A DNA stretch of 64,000 nt from assembly GCA_001769125.1 (NCBI GenBank), contig MEOG01000129.1, positions 1 through 64,000 on the forward strand, given 5' to 3'. The notes under the pieces were generated by a model. It was not told the origin of the DNA and ran no database searches. It saw nothing but the letters and a program-made list of their open reading frames with translations. Position numbers and translations under genes: made by a program. This document shows positions 26,901 through 34,181 of this stretch, one piece after another. Positions within the stretch are counted from its first letter, which is position 1. Every line of letters starts with the position of its first letter. The stretch comes from Bacteroidetes bacterium GWF2_35_48. Lineage in GTDB: Bacteria; Bacteroidota; Bacteroidia; Bacteroidales; GWF2-35-48.

Positions 26901-29900
26901 GGGTTGCGATATACTTACATTAGCAGTTTGGAAACAAGCCGGAGTGCTTGCATCAGTTACTGTAACTGTAAAAGTACCTACACAAAGATTTCCAGTATTG
27001 TTTGCAGTAGGCGTATTTCCTCCGCTCCAACTATATGTATAGCTGCCAGAGCCGCCTGATGCTGTAACGCTTGCTGTCCCATCACACAAGCCATAGCAAG
27101 TTACATCGGTGCGCGTTGTTACTAATGTTAGAGGAAGAGGTTCCGTAATAGTTACTGTTTGTATCCCTGCGCAGTTGTCTGTGTTGGTAACGGTTACAGT
27201 GTACGACCCTGCAGCTAAACCTGTAATAGCCTGACTGGTTGCTCCGGTTGACCAAAGGTATGAAAAAGTAGAACCTCCGGTTGGATTAGATGTTGCAATA
27301 CCCGTGCTTCCTCCCGCACAATTTGCATTTGTTGTCAGAACATTTGGAACAGGATTTGGCAGAACCGCAATATTCATGGTAGATGTAGATGTACAGCTTC
27401 CTTGTGTTACAGTATGAGTAATTGTGTATGTTCCTGATGTTGTCCACGTAATGCCTATTGGGTTTTCTGCAGTAGAACTTGTTGGCGTACCGCTTGGGAA
27501 AGTCCATGAGTGGGTAATTCCAACTCCTGTACTACCGGTATTGGTAAAGTTATATTGATTTGCAACCTCTGTTCCTGCACAATGATTACCATTGTATGTA
27601 AAAGTACTTGTAACACTTCCTGTGTTGATTATTGTTGTAGTACCCGAAGCAGTACAGCCATGTCCATCTGTAACATTAACGGTATAACTACTTGGTGCAA
27701 GCCCTGTAAAAGTATAACTACTGTTTGCATTATTATTTGACGCAACTGCAGGAGGGCATGTGTAATTATAATTAGCATAACCATTGGAAACGCTTACAGC
27801 TATTTGTCCGTTACTTGCACCGCATGTAGCTTCAGCAGGGGTAAGTGCTAACGTTATTTGAAGAGGTTGTGTGATTGTGAAAGAATTTATTACAGAACAA
27901 CCAGTACTATTTGTGGTTGTTACGGAATAAGTTCCGGGAACGGCTGTTAATCCTGAAATACTGGATGTTGTTGTAGCGGTAGGACCAGTAGTTGTTCCAT
28001 TTGACCAATTGTAAGTATAGGGAGAACCCGACCCTGATGTAATCGTTACAGATGCAATTCCATTATTCCCGTTATAACAGGAAACATTTGTTTGCGTCTG
28101 GCTTGTAACCAATCCGGTTATAGTAAAAGGTAAACTTCCATCAGTTGCAACATTACCGCATAAGTCTTGTACATAACCACAACCAGCAACAAGATTAACA
28201 TTGTAATTTCCAGTCGTTGTCATAGCCGGAGTTACATTTAGTGTAAATTGTACTTCCTGAGTACCACCTGCAGCACATGCAGTTCCTGTTACACCAGTAA
28301 CAGTATAAGGTCCACCAGGTCCGGTAATGGTAAAATCACAAGCTTGAACAGAGCTACATAAAACTTGCTCAGTGAAACGAATTGTCACAGATGTTGCTCC
28401 ACAGGATGGGGTTGTTGTTAATATATCAAGGGCAGGGGGAATGTTATCAAAAATCACAGCGGTTGATGCAGAAAAATCAAGACTATAGCCAGATTGACTT
28501 GAAGAAAAATTACTGACATTAACAACGTAGGTTTCACCCGCTACTACCGGAATTACAGGTTCATTCTGGGCATCGCAATTAACAGTTTCACCATTGGGAC
28601 CAGTTAAACCACCGCATCCAATATTAGATGAATAATTGCAACTTACATCCAACGATGCATCCAAAGGTATTTGCGCACAGGTAGCATTGGTCAAATTAAA
28701 AACTGCCCAGTCATAATCATCTGTTGTTGAATTTGGCGTAATAGTAAAATTCACATTGCCCGATTGCTGTACTGTAAATATGTACCATGAGTCATTTTTT
28801 TCACCTGAACCTAGACAAGTATTTCCAGTAGGAATTTCTCCTGAAACATTTCCGGTACCAACAAATGAAGATTCCTGACAAAAATAATTCTGACATACAG
28901 GTATAGCTCCGTTACAATCCTGATTAACAACAGAACCGGGATTCGGATTGCAAGATGCAGCACCAGCACAAGTCATTTCCAAACAAGAAACAGTAGCTGT
29001 ACCAGAAAATTGAAGCGGAACATTCGTTAATGCTGAACTATAATTGGAAAAACAAATAATGTATTGCTCTCCGCATAACACTGGAAGCGGAGGTTCAAAA
29101 TTAGCATTGGTTGTATATGATGGAGACAAGCCTGTCCCACCACTAGAGGTAGCATTCCAGTTACAACGAACAGGAGCAACAACATTATTTGGAATTGCAG
29201 AACAGGAAGAAGAATTATAGGGATACATTATCCAATCGTAATAACCGGCTTGTGAAGACCCACCAAAATTAAATTCAAGAAGCCCATCTGAACCTATATT
29301 GACAATCATCCAAGTACTATTTTTTTCACCTACTTGTAAACAACCAGAATGACCACTTCCTCCCGGATTATTATTCAGAGGATTTCCTAAAGAACCGCTG
29401 GCTGGAATCTCGTTTGTTGCACCTATCCCATTTGCATCTACCTGAAATCCTAAATTAGTACAAACATTTATTGCATCTGCACAATCACCTGCTGTTGCAA
29501 CAGAAGTACCACCGGACGCTGACCATTGAAGAGTCATGCAATCTGTATTTGAAGTACAATTATATTCACTCACAAGAACAGTTACAACTCCAGTAAAAGT
29601 TGCAGTCCACGTTATCGTTGATTGTGTTCCACATCCGTCGTCATTATAAGCGAGAGAAGTGCCACCACAACCTGTCCCTTGAATTAACGATAACTGTGTA
29701 TCAAAGTCAGTATCCCCGCAAGTTTCCCATGTGTAGGTAGTACCACTGGTAACATTGCATACAACGTAATCACTTCCATACATACAGGTAGAAATGGTTG
29801 TCATTGTTGTAGAAGTGGTAGATTGTGTTGTTGAAGGATATTGCGAACCGCAATTAGTACATTGCGAAAATGTTTTTTTTGTAATAAAAAAAACAATAAA

Positions 29901-29933
29901 AGTAAAGAGGCAGAGTATATATACTTTTTTCAT
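20970..29933 (-). CDS. Giant SprB-repeat surface adhesin, T9SS type B (2987 aa)
   Basis: Paralogue of the downstream 5115-aa protein with the same plan but a shorter array. Signal peptide about 1-23; Cys-rich N-terminal domains; a NQDCNGAIPVC module near 340-500 that closely matches the one in the larger protein, including STTDDYDWAVFN and NSTWMIV-type stretches; an Ig-like VIFDNIPPALDIL region. The SprB array runs about 618-2564, roughly 26 units by length, with a PKD-like interruption near 771-854. Two PKD domains (WNFNDV, WNFGDN) lie near 2721-2888 and the type B sorting domain (VPTAFDPNSP, IFDRWGELIFET, ending VTVIR) near 2894-2987. The 215-aa secreted-protein gene lies only 12 bases upstream. 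The lamin-tail-like insert of the larger paralogue is absent here. Surface exposure by T9SS is well supported; ligand unknown. Confidence 0.93.
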   Translation of the reverse strand: MKKVYILCLFTFIVFFITKKTFSQCTNCGSQYPSTTQSTTSTTMTTISTCMYGSDYVVCNVTSGTTYTWETCGDTDFDTQLSLIQGTGCGGTSLAYNDDGCGTQSTITWTATFTGVVTVLVSEYNCTSNTDCMTLQWSASGGTSVATAGDCADAINVCTNLGFQVDANGIGATNEIPASGSLGNPLNNNPGGSGHSGCLQVGEKNSTWMIVNIGSDGLLEFNFGGSSQAGYYDWIMYPYNSSSCSAIPNNVVAPVRCNWNATSSGGTGLSPSYTTNANFEPPLPVLCGEQYIICFSNYSSALTNVPLQFSGTATVSCLEMTCAGAASCNPNPGSVVNQDCNGAIPVCQNYFCQESSFVGTGNVSGEIPTGNTCLGSGEKNDSWYIFTVQQSGNVNFTITPNSTTDDYDWAVFNLTNATCAQIPLDASLDVSCNYSSNIGCGGLTGPNGETVNCDAQNEPVIPVVAGETYVVNVSNFSSSQSGYSLDFSASTAVIFDNIPPALDILTTTPSCGATSVTIRFTEQVLCSSVQACDFTITGPGGPYTVTGVTGTACAAGGTQEVQFTLNVTPAMTTTGNYNVNLVAGCGYVQDLCGNVATDGSLPFTITGLVTSQTQTNVSCYNGNNGIASVTITSGSGSPYTYNWSNGTTTGPTATTTSSISGLTAVPGTYSVTTTNSTGCSVINSFTITQPLQITLALTPAEATCGASNGQIAVSVSNGYANYNYTCPPAVASNNNANSSYTFTGLAPSSYTVNVTDGHGCTASGTTTIINTGSVTSTFTYNGNHCAGTEVANQYNFTNTGSTGVGITHSWTFPSGTPTSSTAENPIGITWTTSGTYTITHTVTQGSCTSTSTMNIAVLPNPVPNVLTTNANCAGGSTGIATSNPTGGSTFSYLWSTGATSQAITGLAAGSYTVTVTNTDNCAGIQTVTITEPLPLTLVTTRTDVTCYGLCDGTASVTASGGSGSYTYSWSGGNTPTANNTGNLCVGTFTVTVTDASTPACFQTANVSISQPDLITLIFTTVNTTCGNNNGEATVTATNGFPAYTYNWGTSPAQTTQTATGLATNAYPVTVTDSHGCSVTGSANVSSDDGPTASIVTSADVSCFGGSTGSATATASGAATPITYLWSAGTAPTNQLSISGLPSGTHTFTATDNNGCTATATVTIIQPTALSATTSPIGANCGQATGSIQANPSGGTGPYTYAWNSTPTQTTQIASNLPPAAYTVIVTDANLCSTTANGTISDIPGVLVSVKSSTQPTCNGDCDGTASLEIVGGLPGYSIVVSNGYTASTSSINFTIPNLCAGTFTLTVTDANSCQSVETFTISQPDAVTASISASTNVNCNGGSTGAATVTGTGGTETFTADWNTIPAQNTLTATGLVAGTYNVTITDGNGCTANASVLISEPTAITLSTTKTDAHCSQADGSANVSAIGGTITTGYTYLWSGGTIPTQANCTGLAAGTYSVIVTDNNSCTATTSVTIGDLPGGTASISAFSNVTCYGQSNGSATVSMGGGLAPFTYSWSTTPPQTTVTATNLDPGVYTVNVTDANSCIATATVTITQPAQLSNMFTVTNASCNGQCDGQITSSVMGGTSPYIYQWSNLQSTATISNLCDGEYTLTAIDNLSCTATFTATVTEPAPIEITGTAENANCNQSDGSITTIITGGTIPYQFHWTSGEDTQSLSNVPSGTYTLAVIDASGCNQTSTFQINNISGPTATISESQNVLCNGAANGYATVYADGGSLQFNYVWSTNPAQYSATASNLDPGTYNVIVTDIISNCTANTTVIITEPSILSNTTQITPPLCNGDCDGSATVTPSGGTSPYTYQWFGGGNAQTSATNTGLCAGSYTIIITDTNSCTKMETVNVTQPAFLSVVATATPLSCFGICNGTTNVTASGGIAPYSYQWSANTNNQTTQQAIALCPDTYSCIITDNNDCSTSVSTIVTTPPKIVVQVLDLQHVKCFSESTGRITLSVTGGSPGYTYNWSNGATTQNIINIPYGNYCVTVTDLNGCSKDTCFIISQPPLLQVSATAHEESCYGLCDGYITSNIQGGQPPYAYLWSNFDTQATADSLCPGAYAINITDFNNCIATSNATVTGHDILAIMTVNTDTATCGQANGSAVISALGGTYSFTYQWPTGINSISSIANNLAAGAYTVTVIDANGCRDSLQINISNADGPIIDSFQVQHITCYGYQNGSIQVFYHGSTISYSLGWNTSPPITGVDEDMVTNLGPGTYSVVITDGHGCVASGSRTIIQPTQLQSAITNHTNTSCYGTCNGTATVMGNGGTNPYSFNWTGGGTTSTVSNLCAGNYSVTLTDANLCTSISSTTITQPDSIHITANVQNATCNGSNNGQIVLSVTGGTGYFYNWLPNVSSNSVAAPLSPGTYSVLITDYYDQNCTKTASYLITEPNLIQTTLGSTPTSCGQNNGTAFVSSNVTGGTAPYNFTWSPGNSTNDTVYNAASGSYQFQITDANNCLFNSTVAVNAITPPIIFSIVTSNVSCPGMNDGSALITIKDGSQPYSYDWNPFIGNDSIVDNFTMDIYGLSAGNYNVTIADDNGCLLQTALIVTEPSPIIIHADGSRWICEGQTTTITANASGGTPPYSFSWIGLPSSNAVQIVNPTSTTTYNVYATDNRACVSDTAGVTIYVYPPVIVNLIADTTRICKNDQAHLEAIPSGGNGGPYNFYWYDLQDTVPFAIRDVSPPDTTTYIVYAVDNCGSPSIADSITIYVLPVPQVAVIVDKMAGCEPLEVFFRNIATTTDLQYLWNFNDVYSNNNSSLDPNPSHLFTHDGNYNVTLTIKTGDGCTATDDQIITVYPKPIANFTLYPEFASLFHSTIEFNDISDGIISNRLWNFGDNRYSGMVNPEHTYEQAGIYNVMLTVRTDHNCVDSITKQVEIRDEFTLYVPTAFDPNSPINREFYPQGVGIDEKNYHLWIFDRWGELIFETIDWNERWSGKFMNKGEYVKSGTYVWYIWVKDKYNKAYEKNGYVTVIR

Positions 29934-29945
29934 TCCTGAATATTT

Positions 29946-30593
29946 TTATTTATTAAAATTTTCTCTTTTTATCCTTTCCTGTTTTTCTTCATCTGTTTCA
30001 TTTTTTTTTGAACTCGAAGAAATAGCCTTGTATTTTTCTGGATTATTTTTAATCCATTCGTCTTTTCTTTTTTTATAGTCTTTGTTATCATATTCAGAAT
30101 TTCCTGTATCAATAAATTGAGGAAAGTCAGCAGGCCATGCATTTAAAATCCTATTTTGTTCTTCTCTGTCCGCTTCAATTTTAGCTCGTTCATCTGCTGA
30201 TACAACAGGCATTTGAATCATCAGGTTTACTTTTTCTGAATACTCAGAAATTTTATAACCAGCATTGCCGGTTAAATAAACAACATTTGTTTTATCTATT
30301 GACAGCTTGGATTCAATATTGCAGATTTTAGATACTGCATTATACTCTACGTTAAAGAAATTGTTATTGCCTTTAAATAATTGCAAGAAGCTTTTTATTT
30401 GTTGGTCAGAATTTAAAAAATCTACTCTAAAATTGATTGTTTTATAGCTTTCCGATTCTTTAAAAGTAAGCTGATTGTCTTCTCTGAATACATTATTTTG
30501 TGCAAACAGAGAAACACAAATAAAAAAAAGAACTGTGACTAAAGTAACTTTTTTTGCTTTAATACGCATTAAATAATAATATTTCATATTCAT
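29946..30593 (-). CDS. Small secreted protein with TGN...EW motif (215 aa)
   Basis: A basic N-terminus and a hydrophobic stretch ending in SLFAQ form a signal peptide (about residues 1-32). A start at Met9 (MRIKAKK) would give a more usual signal length, so the true start is uncertain. The body is not recognised. Near residue 150 the segment FPQFIDTGNSEYDNKDYKKR is followed by KDEWIKNNPEKY, matching the motif repeated in the 197-aa paralogue. The C-terminal 30 residues are highly charged and Lys/Glu-rich. It lies 12 bases before the 2987-aa adhesin gene, almost certainly in one transcript, and repeats the small-then-giant order found downstream. A strong terminator separates it from the preceding gene. 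Confidence 0.85.
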   Translation of the reverse strand: MNMKYYYLMRIKAKKVTLVTVLFFICVSLFAQNNVFREDNQLTFKESESYKTINFRVDFLNSDQQIKSFLQLFKGNNNFFNVEYNAVSKICNIESKLSIDKTNVVYLTGNAGYKISEYSEKVNLMIQMPVVSADERAKIEADREEQNRILNAWPADFPQFIDTGNSEYDNKDYKKRKDEWIKNNPEKYKAISSSSKKNETDEEKQERIKRENFNK

Positions 30594-30610
30594 AAGATTA
30601 TGATTTAAAA

Positions 30611-30654
30611 ATAAAAAAAAGAAGCTAAGCCTTAAATAATTCAGGGCTTCGCTT
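30611..30654 (-). terminator. Rho-independent terminator of the ECF sigma operon
   Basis: On the minus strand AAGCGAAGCC pairs with GGCTTAGCTT (one mismatch) and is followed by CTTTTTTTT. It lies about 45 bases after the stop of the PKD/T9SS protein gene, and isolates the two-gene sigma operon from the adhesin modules. Confidence 0.8.
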
Positions 30655-30699
30655 AATAAAAATTATATTCTGAATTCGGGTTAATCAAAAACAATACTT

Positions 30700-32010
30700 T
30701 TACTTTATCAAAGTTACATTACCGGTTTTTCTTTCGGTGTTCCCATACTTATCTTTAAAAAGAACCTGATAAGCATAAACACCAGGATCAGCTATTTTAT
30801 CAGAACCCTTGATTTTTCCATCCCATTTCTGGTAGGGGTCTTTAGATTCAAAAATTAACTGCCCGAGTCTATTGTATATTGTAATATGATATTCGTATTC
30901 ACTTAAATTTTCTGCTTCCGGTCCCCAGTTGTCGTTAATTCCATCTCCATCCGGATTAAAAGCGTTAGCATAAAAAATATGTGAAAATACATTTATTAAA
31001 ATTTCTTTTTTAGCAATATCTGTACAGTTGAAAATGTTAACAACATATAAGGATATCGTGTATTTTCCATTAAGATTAAATGTTTTAACAGGGTTTTCTT
31101 CGGCTGTTTCTTCTCCATTTCCAAACATCCATTTTACTTTTGTAAAGTTAATAGATTTGTTATTAAAAGTGCAGGTATTTGCTCTTAAATCCATTGAGAA
31201 ATCTGATTTTGGAGCAGGCTTAACATTGATTGCTTGATTTAATGTATACGTAGCAACAACTTTGGATTTTTTAAACTTAACTGTAAGGCTCGGCGTATAT
31301 GTGCCTTCCTGATCAAAGGAATGGTTGGGTTTCATTAAGGAATTTGTTTCTCCATCGCCGAAATTCCAAATATATTCTATTGTGTCGCATTTCATGAAAG
31401 GAATGAAGGTTACTTTCAGTGGCGCGCACCCATCAATTGCATCTACTGTAAATTGCGCATTGGGCTGAATGCTCATTCCTGTGCAACTATTTGCAGGTTT
31501 GTTTTGGTTATTCGTTACAATTGCCGTTTCATTTTTGTTTGAAATATTATTTTCTGTTTTAATAATTTGATTTTTTTCTTCTGTAATTACCGGAGTAAGG
31601 GTAGTCTTCGATTCATTATTTATTGTAGAAGAAGTATTATTTTCAGAAATATTCTGATGTGTTTTATGCTGTGAATCATTTCCTGTTTTTACAAAAACCG
31701 TAATGTTTGAATTCGGCTCAGATGCCTTTATTTCTTGAGGATTTACAACAATTTCCTGTTTCGTTTCGGGTTGCTCATTTTTATTTTCAGAAGCATTATA
31801 AAAATAAACAGCGCTGATAATACCAACAGCTGTGATTCCAAGTATAGCAGCAATTTTCAGAATGCTTCCTGCGCTTCCTGAAAAACCGATTTTTGCCTTA
31901 GGCAGTTTCTTCTCAAAATTCAGCCATTCGCTATGATTGTATTCCATCTCATAGCCATTAAGCTTATCTTTGATAAGTTCCCCGAATGATATGTTGTTAT
32001 TTTTTTCCAT
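30700..32010 (-). CDS. Anti-sigma-like transmembrane protein with PKD domains and T9SS type B tail (436 aa)
   Basis: Residues 1-45 are cytoplasmic in character and contain the spacing typical of Bacteroidota anti-sigma N-termini (a short helix, then EWLNFEKKL). One hydrophobic helix follows at about 48-70 (ILKIAAILGITAVGIISAVYF). A low-complexity Asn/Thr/Glu/Lys linker spans 72-180. Two PKD-like domains follow (WNFGDGE near 218, WMFGNGE near 295) and then a type B sorting domain (ANAFNPDGDGINDNW, IYNRLGQLIFES, ending VTLIK). The start overlaps the ECF sigma stop by 14 bases, the usual sigma/anti-sigma arrangement. The mix is odd: T9SS tails normally need a cleaved signal peptide, while this N-terminus looks retained in the inner membrane. 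Either it is a trans-envelope receptor that binds the sigma factor, or the helix acts as an uncleaved or late-cleaved export signal. The anti-sigma role is inferred. Confidence 0.8.
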   Translation of the reverse strand: MEKNNNISFGELIKDKLNGYEMEYNHSEWLNFEKKLPKAKIGFSGSAGSILKIAAILGITAVGIISAVYFYNASENKNEQPETKQEIVVNPQEIKASEPNSNITVFVKTGNDSQHKTHQNISENNTSSTINNESKTTLTPVITEEKNQIIKTENNISNKNETAIVTNNQNKPANSCTGMSIQPNAQFTVDAIDGCAPLKVTFIPFMKCDTIEYIWNFGDGETNSLMKPNHSFDQEGTYTPSLTVKFKKSKVVATYTLNQAINVKPAPKSDFSMDLRANTCTFNNKSINFTKVKWMFGNGEETAEENPVKTFNLNGKYTISLYVVNIFNCTDIAKKEILINVFSHIFYANAFNPDGDGINDNWGPEAENLSEYEYHITIYNRLGQLIFESKDPYQKWDGKIKGSDKIADPGVYAYQVLFKDKYGNTERKTGNVTLIK

Positions 32011-32581
32011 GAATGTAATTTCTGAATAAATCCCTCAGCCTCATTTTGGCTTTGGCAAGGTTCGACTTGGAAGATCCTATACTGATATGAAGGGTTTCGG
32101 CGATTTCTTTGTGTGGCATGTTATCTATAACATACATGTTAAATACAGCGCGATATGCAGGCGTTAGTTTTTGCACAAGGCTTAAAACCACATCTGCCTG
32201 AATGCTCATATACTGCATTAATTCTTCTTCTTCATCATCTTCTTCTTTTGAGTCTGAAAGATTCACGAGATTTGCTTCTTCTTGATAAACAAACATGGCT
32301 TCCTTTTTTTTGCGAACCATATCTATCGAATTATTAACAATAATGCGCCTTACCCAACCTTCCAAAGAACCTTCGTTTTTAAAACTTTTAAGCCTGTCAA
32401 AAACTTTTATGAACCCATCCTGTAAGAAATCCTGAGCTTCTTCCCTGCCTGCAGCATAACGCATGCAAACAACCATCATTTTGCCGTAAAAAGCCTTGTA
32501 AAAATCATGTTGGCTTTTTCGGTCTCCCCTGATGCATCCGCTAATCAGCTTCTCAACTTCCTCCCTGTTTGCAAGATTCAT
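31997..32581 (-). CDS. ECF RNA polymerase sigma factor
   Basis: A 194-aa sigma-70 family factor of ECF type. Region 2 spans about 10-90 with YAAGREEAQDFLQDGFIKVF (RNA polymerase and -10 binding) and WVRRIIVNNSIDMVRKKK; an acidic linker (KEEDDEEEEL) follows; region 4 spans about 127-190 with LTPAYRAVFNMYVIDNMPHKEIAETL and the recognition helix IGSSKSNLAKAKMRLR. Only these two sigma domains are present, as expected. It directs RNA polymerase to a dedicated promoter set. A GGCAACC-N15-CGTC element just upstream suggests autoregulation. The next gene overlaps it and encodes a putative membrane-bound anti-sigma. Target genes are unknown; the adjacent adhesin modules lack an obvious copy of the same promoter. 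Confidence 0.95.
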   Translation of the reverse strand: MNLANREEVEKLISGCIRGDRKSQHDFYKAFYGKMMVVCMRYAAGREEAQDFLQDGFIKVFDRLKSFKNEGSLEGWVRRIIVNNSIDMVRKKKEAMFVYQEEANLVNLSDSKEEDDEEEELMQYMSIQADVVLSLVQKLTPAYRAVFNMYVIDNMPHKEIAETLHISIGSSKSNLAKAKMRLRDLFRNYIHGKK

Positions 32582-32601
32582 AATTGGTTTGACTTCATGT
32601 T

Positions 32602-32630
32602 AAAGACGAAAGATTCTTTTTTGGGTTGCC
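32602..32630 (-). promoter_or_regulatory. ECF-type promoter candidate upstream of the sigma gene
   Basis: On the minus strand GGCAACC (32624-32630), 15 bases and CGTCTTT (32602-32608) reproduce the general ECF promoter form, with AAC in the -35 element and CGTC in the -10 element. It ends 20 bases before the sigma ATG. No TAnnTTTG box with a TTTG partner is seen there. This suggests the factor drives its own operon. Confidence 0.5.
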
Positions 32631-32689
32631 TCTTGTGAAGAGTAAATTTTAAATTTTTCCTAATAAGTTGATTATTATGGCAATTAGTT

Positions 32690-32763
32690 AGCGGTGGCTG
32701 AGCTTCGGACATTAAGCTCCTGCCTGCCGGTAGGCAAGGTGTCGAAATGCCGAAGCCACCGCT
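32690..32763. repeat. Large nested inverted repeat between phosphomutase and sigma genes
   Basis: AGCGGTGGC (32690-32698) and CTTCGG (32703-32708) pair with CCGAAGCCACCGCT (32750-32763), leaving a short bulge. Inside sits TGCCTGCCGGTAGGCA, itself a palindrome. The structure lies just past the stop of the phosphohexomutase gene on the minus strand and could act as a terminator or mRNA 3' stabiliser. CCTGCCTGCC-type palindromes recur in other gaps here, so it is probably a dispersed repeat. Confidence 0.6.
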
Positions 32764-32769
32764 TTAAAA

Positions 32770-34176
32770 TTACCCAATAATAGTAGCATAACAAGCATCC
32801 AGCATTTCCTTAGCTCTTTCAATACTGGTTGCTTCAGCGTAGGTTCTTAAAACTGGTTCTGTTCCTGATGGGCGAATCATGATCCATTCATTTTCATTAA
32901 TGAAAAATTTATATCCGTCAAAATAATCGAAACGCTCTACCTTGAATACGCCGAAAGAAGTATATTCTTTGTTTTCGCATTTTTTAATTATCTGCTGTTT
33001 TAGTGATTCTTCAATTCTCAGGTCTGAACGCTGATAAGCAAAACTGCCGGTTAGAGCATAAATCTCGTTAATTATTTCTGAGAGATTCAAGCCTGTTTCA
33101 ATCATAAATTGCCAGATAGTAAGTCCCATCCAGATTCCATCGCGTTCCGGAAGATGTGTTTTTATTGCTATTCCACCTGATTCTTCTCCTCCAACCAGAA
33201 CATCTTCTTTCAGCATTATTTTGCAGATATCTTTAAATCCGATGCGTACTCTCTGAACTTCCAGTTTGTAATGGTTACAAAGTTTTTCAACTTTTACAGT
33301 TGATGAAAAGCCTGTAACAATTTTACCTTTCATTTTTTTATATTTTGAAAGGTAATGAATTAATATCAGGATAATATGATGCGAGTCTATATAATTCCCT
33401 TTGCTGTCATACAGTGCTATGCGGTCAGCATCTCCATCAACTGCAAGTCCGCAGTCAATTTTTCCTGATTTATTAATGTGTTCAGAAAATTCCAAAAGGT
33501 TTTTATGCAGGGGTTCCGGCGCAATACCTTTAAACGTGGGATTGTGTTCGCAATGGAGTAAGTCAATATCTGGGAAAAGACGGCGCATTACGTTCTGTCC
33601 AGAGCCATACATAGCATCAAATGCAAAATGGAATTTTGATTTCTGAAAAGCTGAAATATCAAAATTTGCATGAACATGGTCAATGTACATTTGTTCAAGG
33701 TCAACAATTTCTATTTGTTTTTTATGAATCAGATCATTTATTTTTACAATTTCGAGATTGATTTTATTTTGCTCGGGCAATAAAGCTTCAATTTCGCGTA
33801 ATGATTCTTCCGCAAGCGGACCACCATGTGAGCCTTTTAGTTTATATCCGTTGTAATCCGGAGGATTGTGGCTTGCGGTTATAACAACACCAATATTTGT
33901 TTTTAATTTCAACGCTCCTAATGAAATCATGGGAGTTGAAATAAATCCCTGGTGCATATACACTTTAATTCCTGCTGCTGAAAAAACTTTTGCAACTGTT
34001 TCTGCAAACAATGCTCCGGCAAACCTGCAATCATGACCTATCACTGCAGATGGATTTTTATGATTTTTCAGTAGCCAATCTGCTGTTGCCTTAGCAATAC
34101 GTGCTACATTTTCCGTTGTGAAATCTTTTGCTATAACGGCTCTCCAGCCATCTGTTCCAAATTTTATTGTTTCCAT
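32770..34176 (-). CDS. Phosphohexomutase (phosphoglucomutase/phosphomannomutase family)
   Basis: Alpha-D-phosphohexomutase that interconverts hexose 1- and 6-phosphates, linking glycolysis to nucleotide-sugar and envelope polysaccharide synthesis in the cytoplasm. All four domain signatures are present: FGTDGWR at 6-12, the phosphoserine loop TASHNPPDYNGYK (Ser102), the metal site DGDADR (247-252), the sugar-binding loop GGEESGG (329-335) and the phosphate-binding loop RPSGTEP (435-441). At 468 aa it is close to the usual family length. Whether it prefers glucose, mannose or glucosamine phosphates cannot be told from the motifs alone; the loop GEESGG fits the phosphoglucomutase/phosphomannomutase groups. 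The mltG gene ends 5 bases upstream, so the two form an operon read on the minus strand. Confidence 0.92.
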   Translation of the reverse strand: METIKFGTDGWRAVIAKDFTTENVARIAKATADWLLKNHKNPSAVIGHDCRFAGALFAETVAKVFSAAGIKVYMHQGFISTPMISLGALKLKTNIGVVITASHNPPDYNGYKLKGSHGGPLAEESLREIEALLPEQNKINLEIVKINDLIHKKQIEIVDLEQMYIDHVHANFDISAFQKSKFHFAFDAMYGSGQNVMRRLFPDIDLLHCEHNPTFKGIAPEPLHKNLLEFSEHINKSGKIDCGLAVDGDADRIALYDSKGNYIDSHHIILILIHYLSKYKKMKGKIVTGFSSTVKVEKLCNHYKLEVQRVRIGFKDICKIMLKEDVLVGGEESGGIAIKTHLPERDGIWMGLTIWQFMIETGLNLSEIINEIYALTGSFAYQRSDLRIEESLKQQIIKKCENKEYTSFGVFKVERFDYFDGYKFFINENEWIMIRPSGTEPVLRTYAEATSIERAKEMLDACYATIIG

Positions 34177-34181
34177 TTTTT

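Noticed and set aside
4876-32581. Single long operon from the sigma factor through both adhesin modules
   Set aside because: A strong terminator at 30611-30654 and a 12-bp hairpin at 20923-20959 separate the units, so at least two or three transcripts are more likely.
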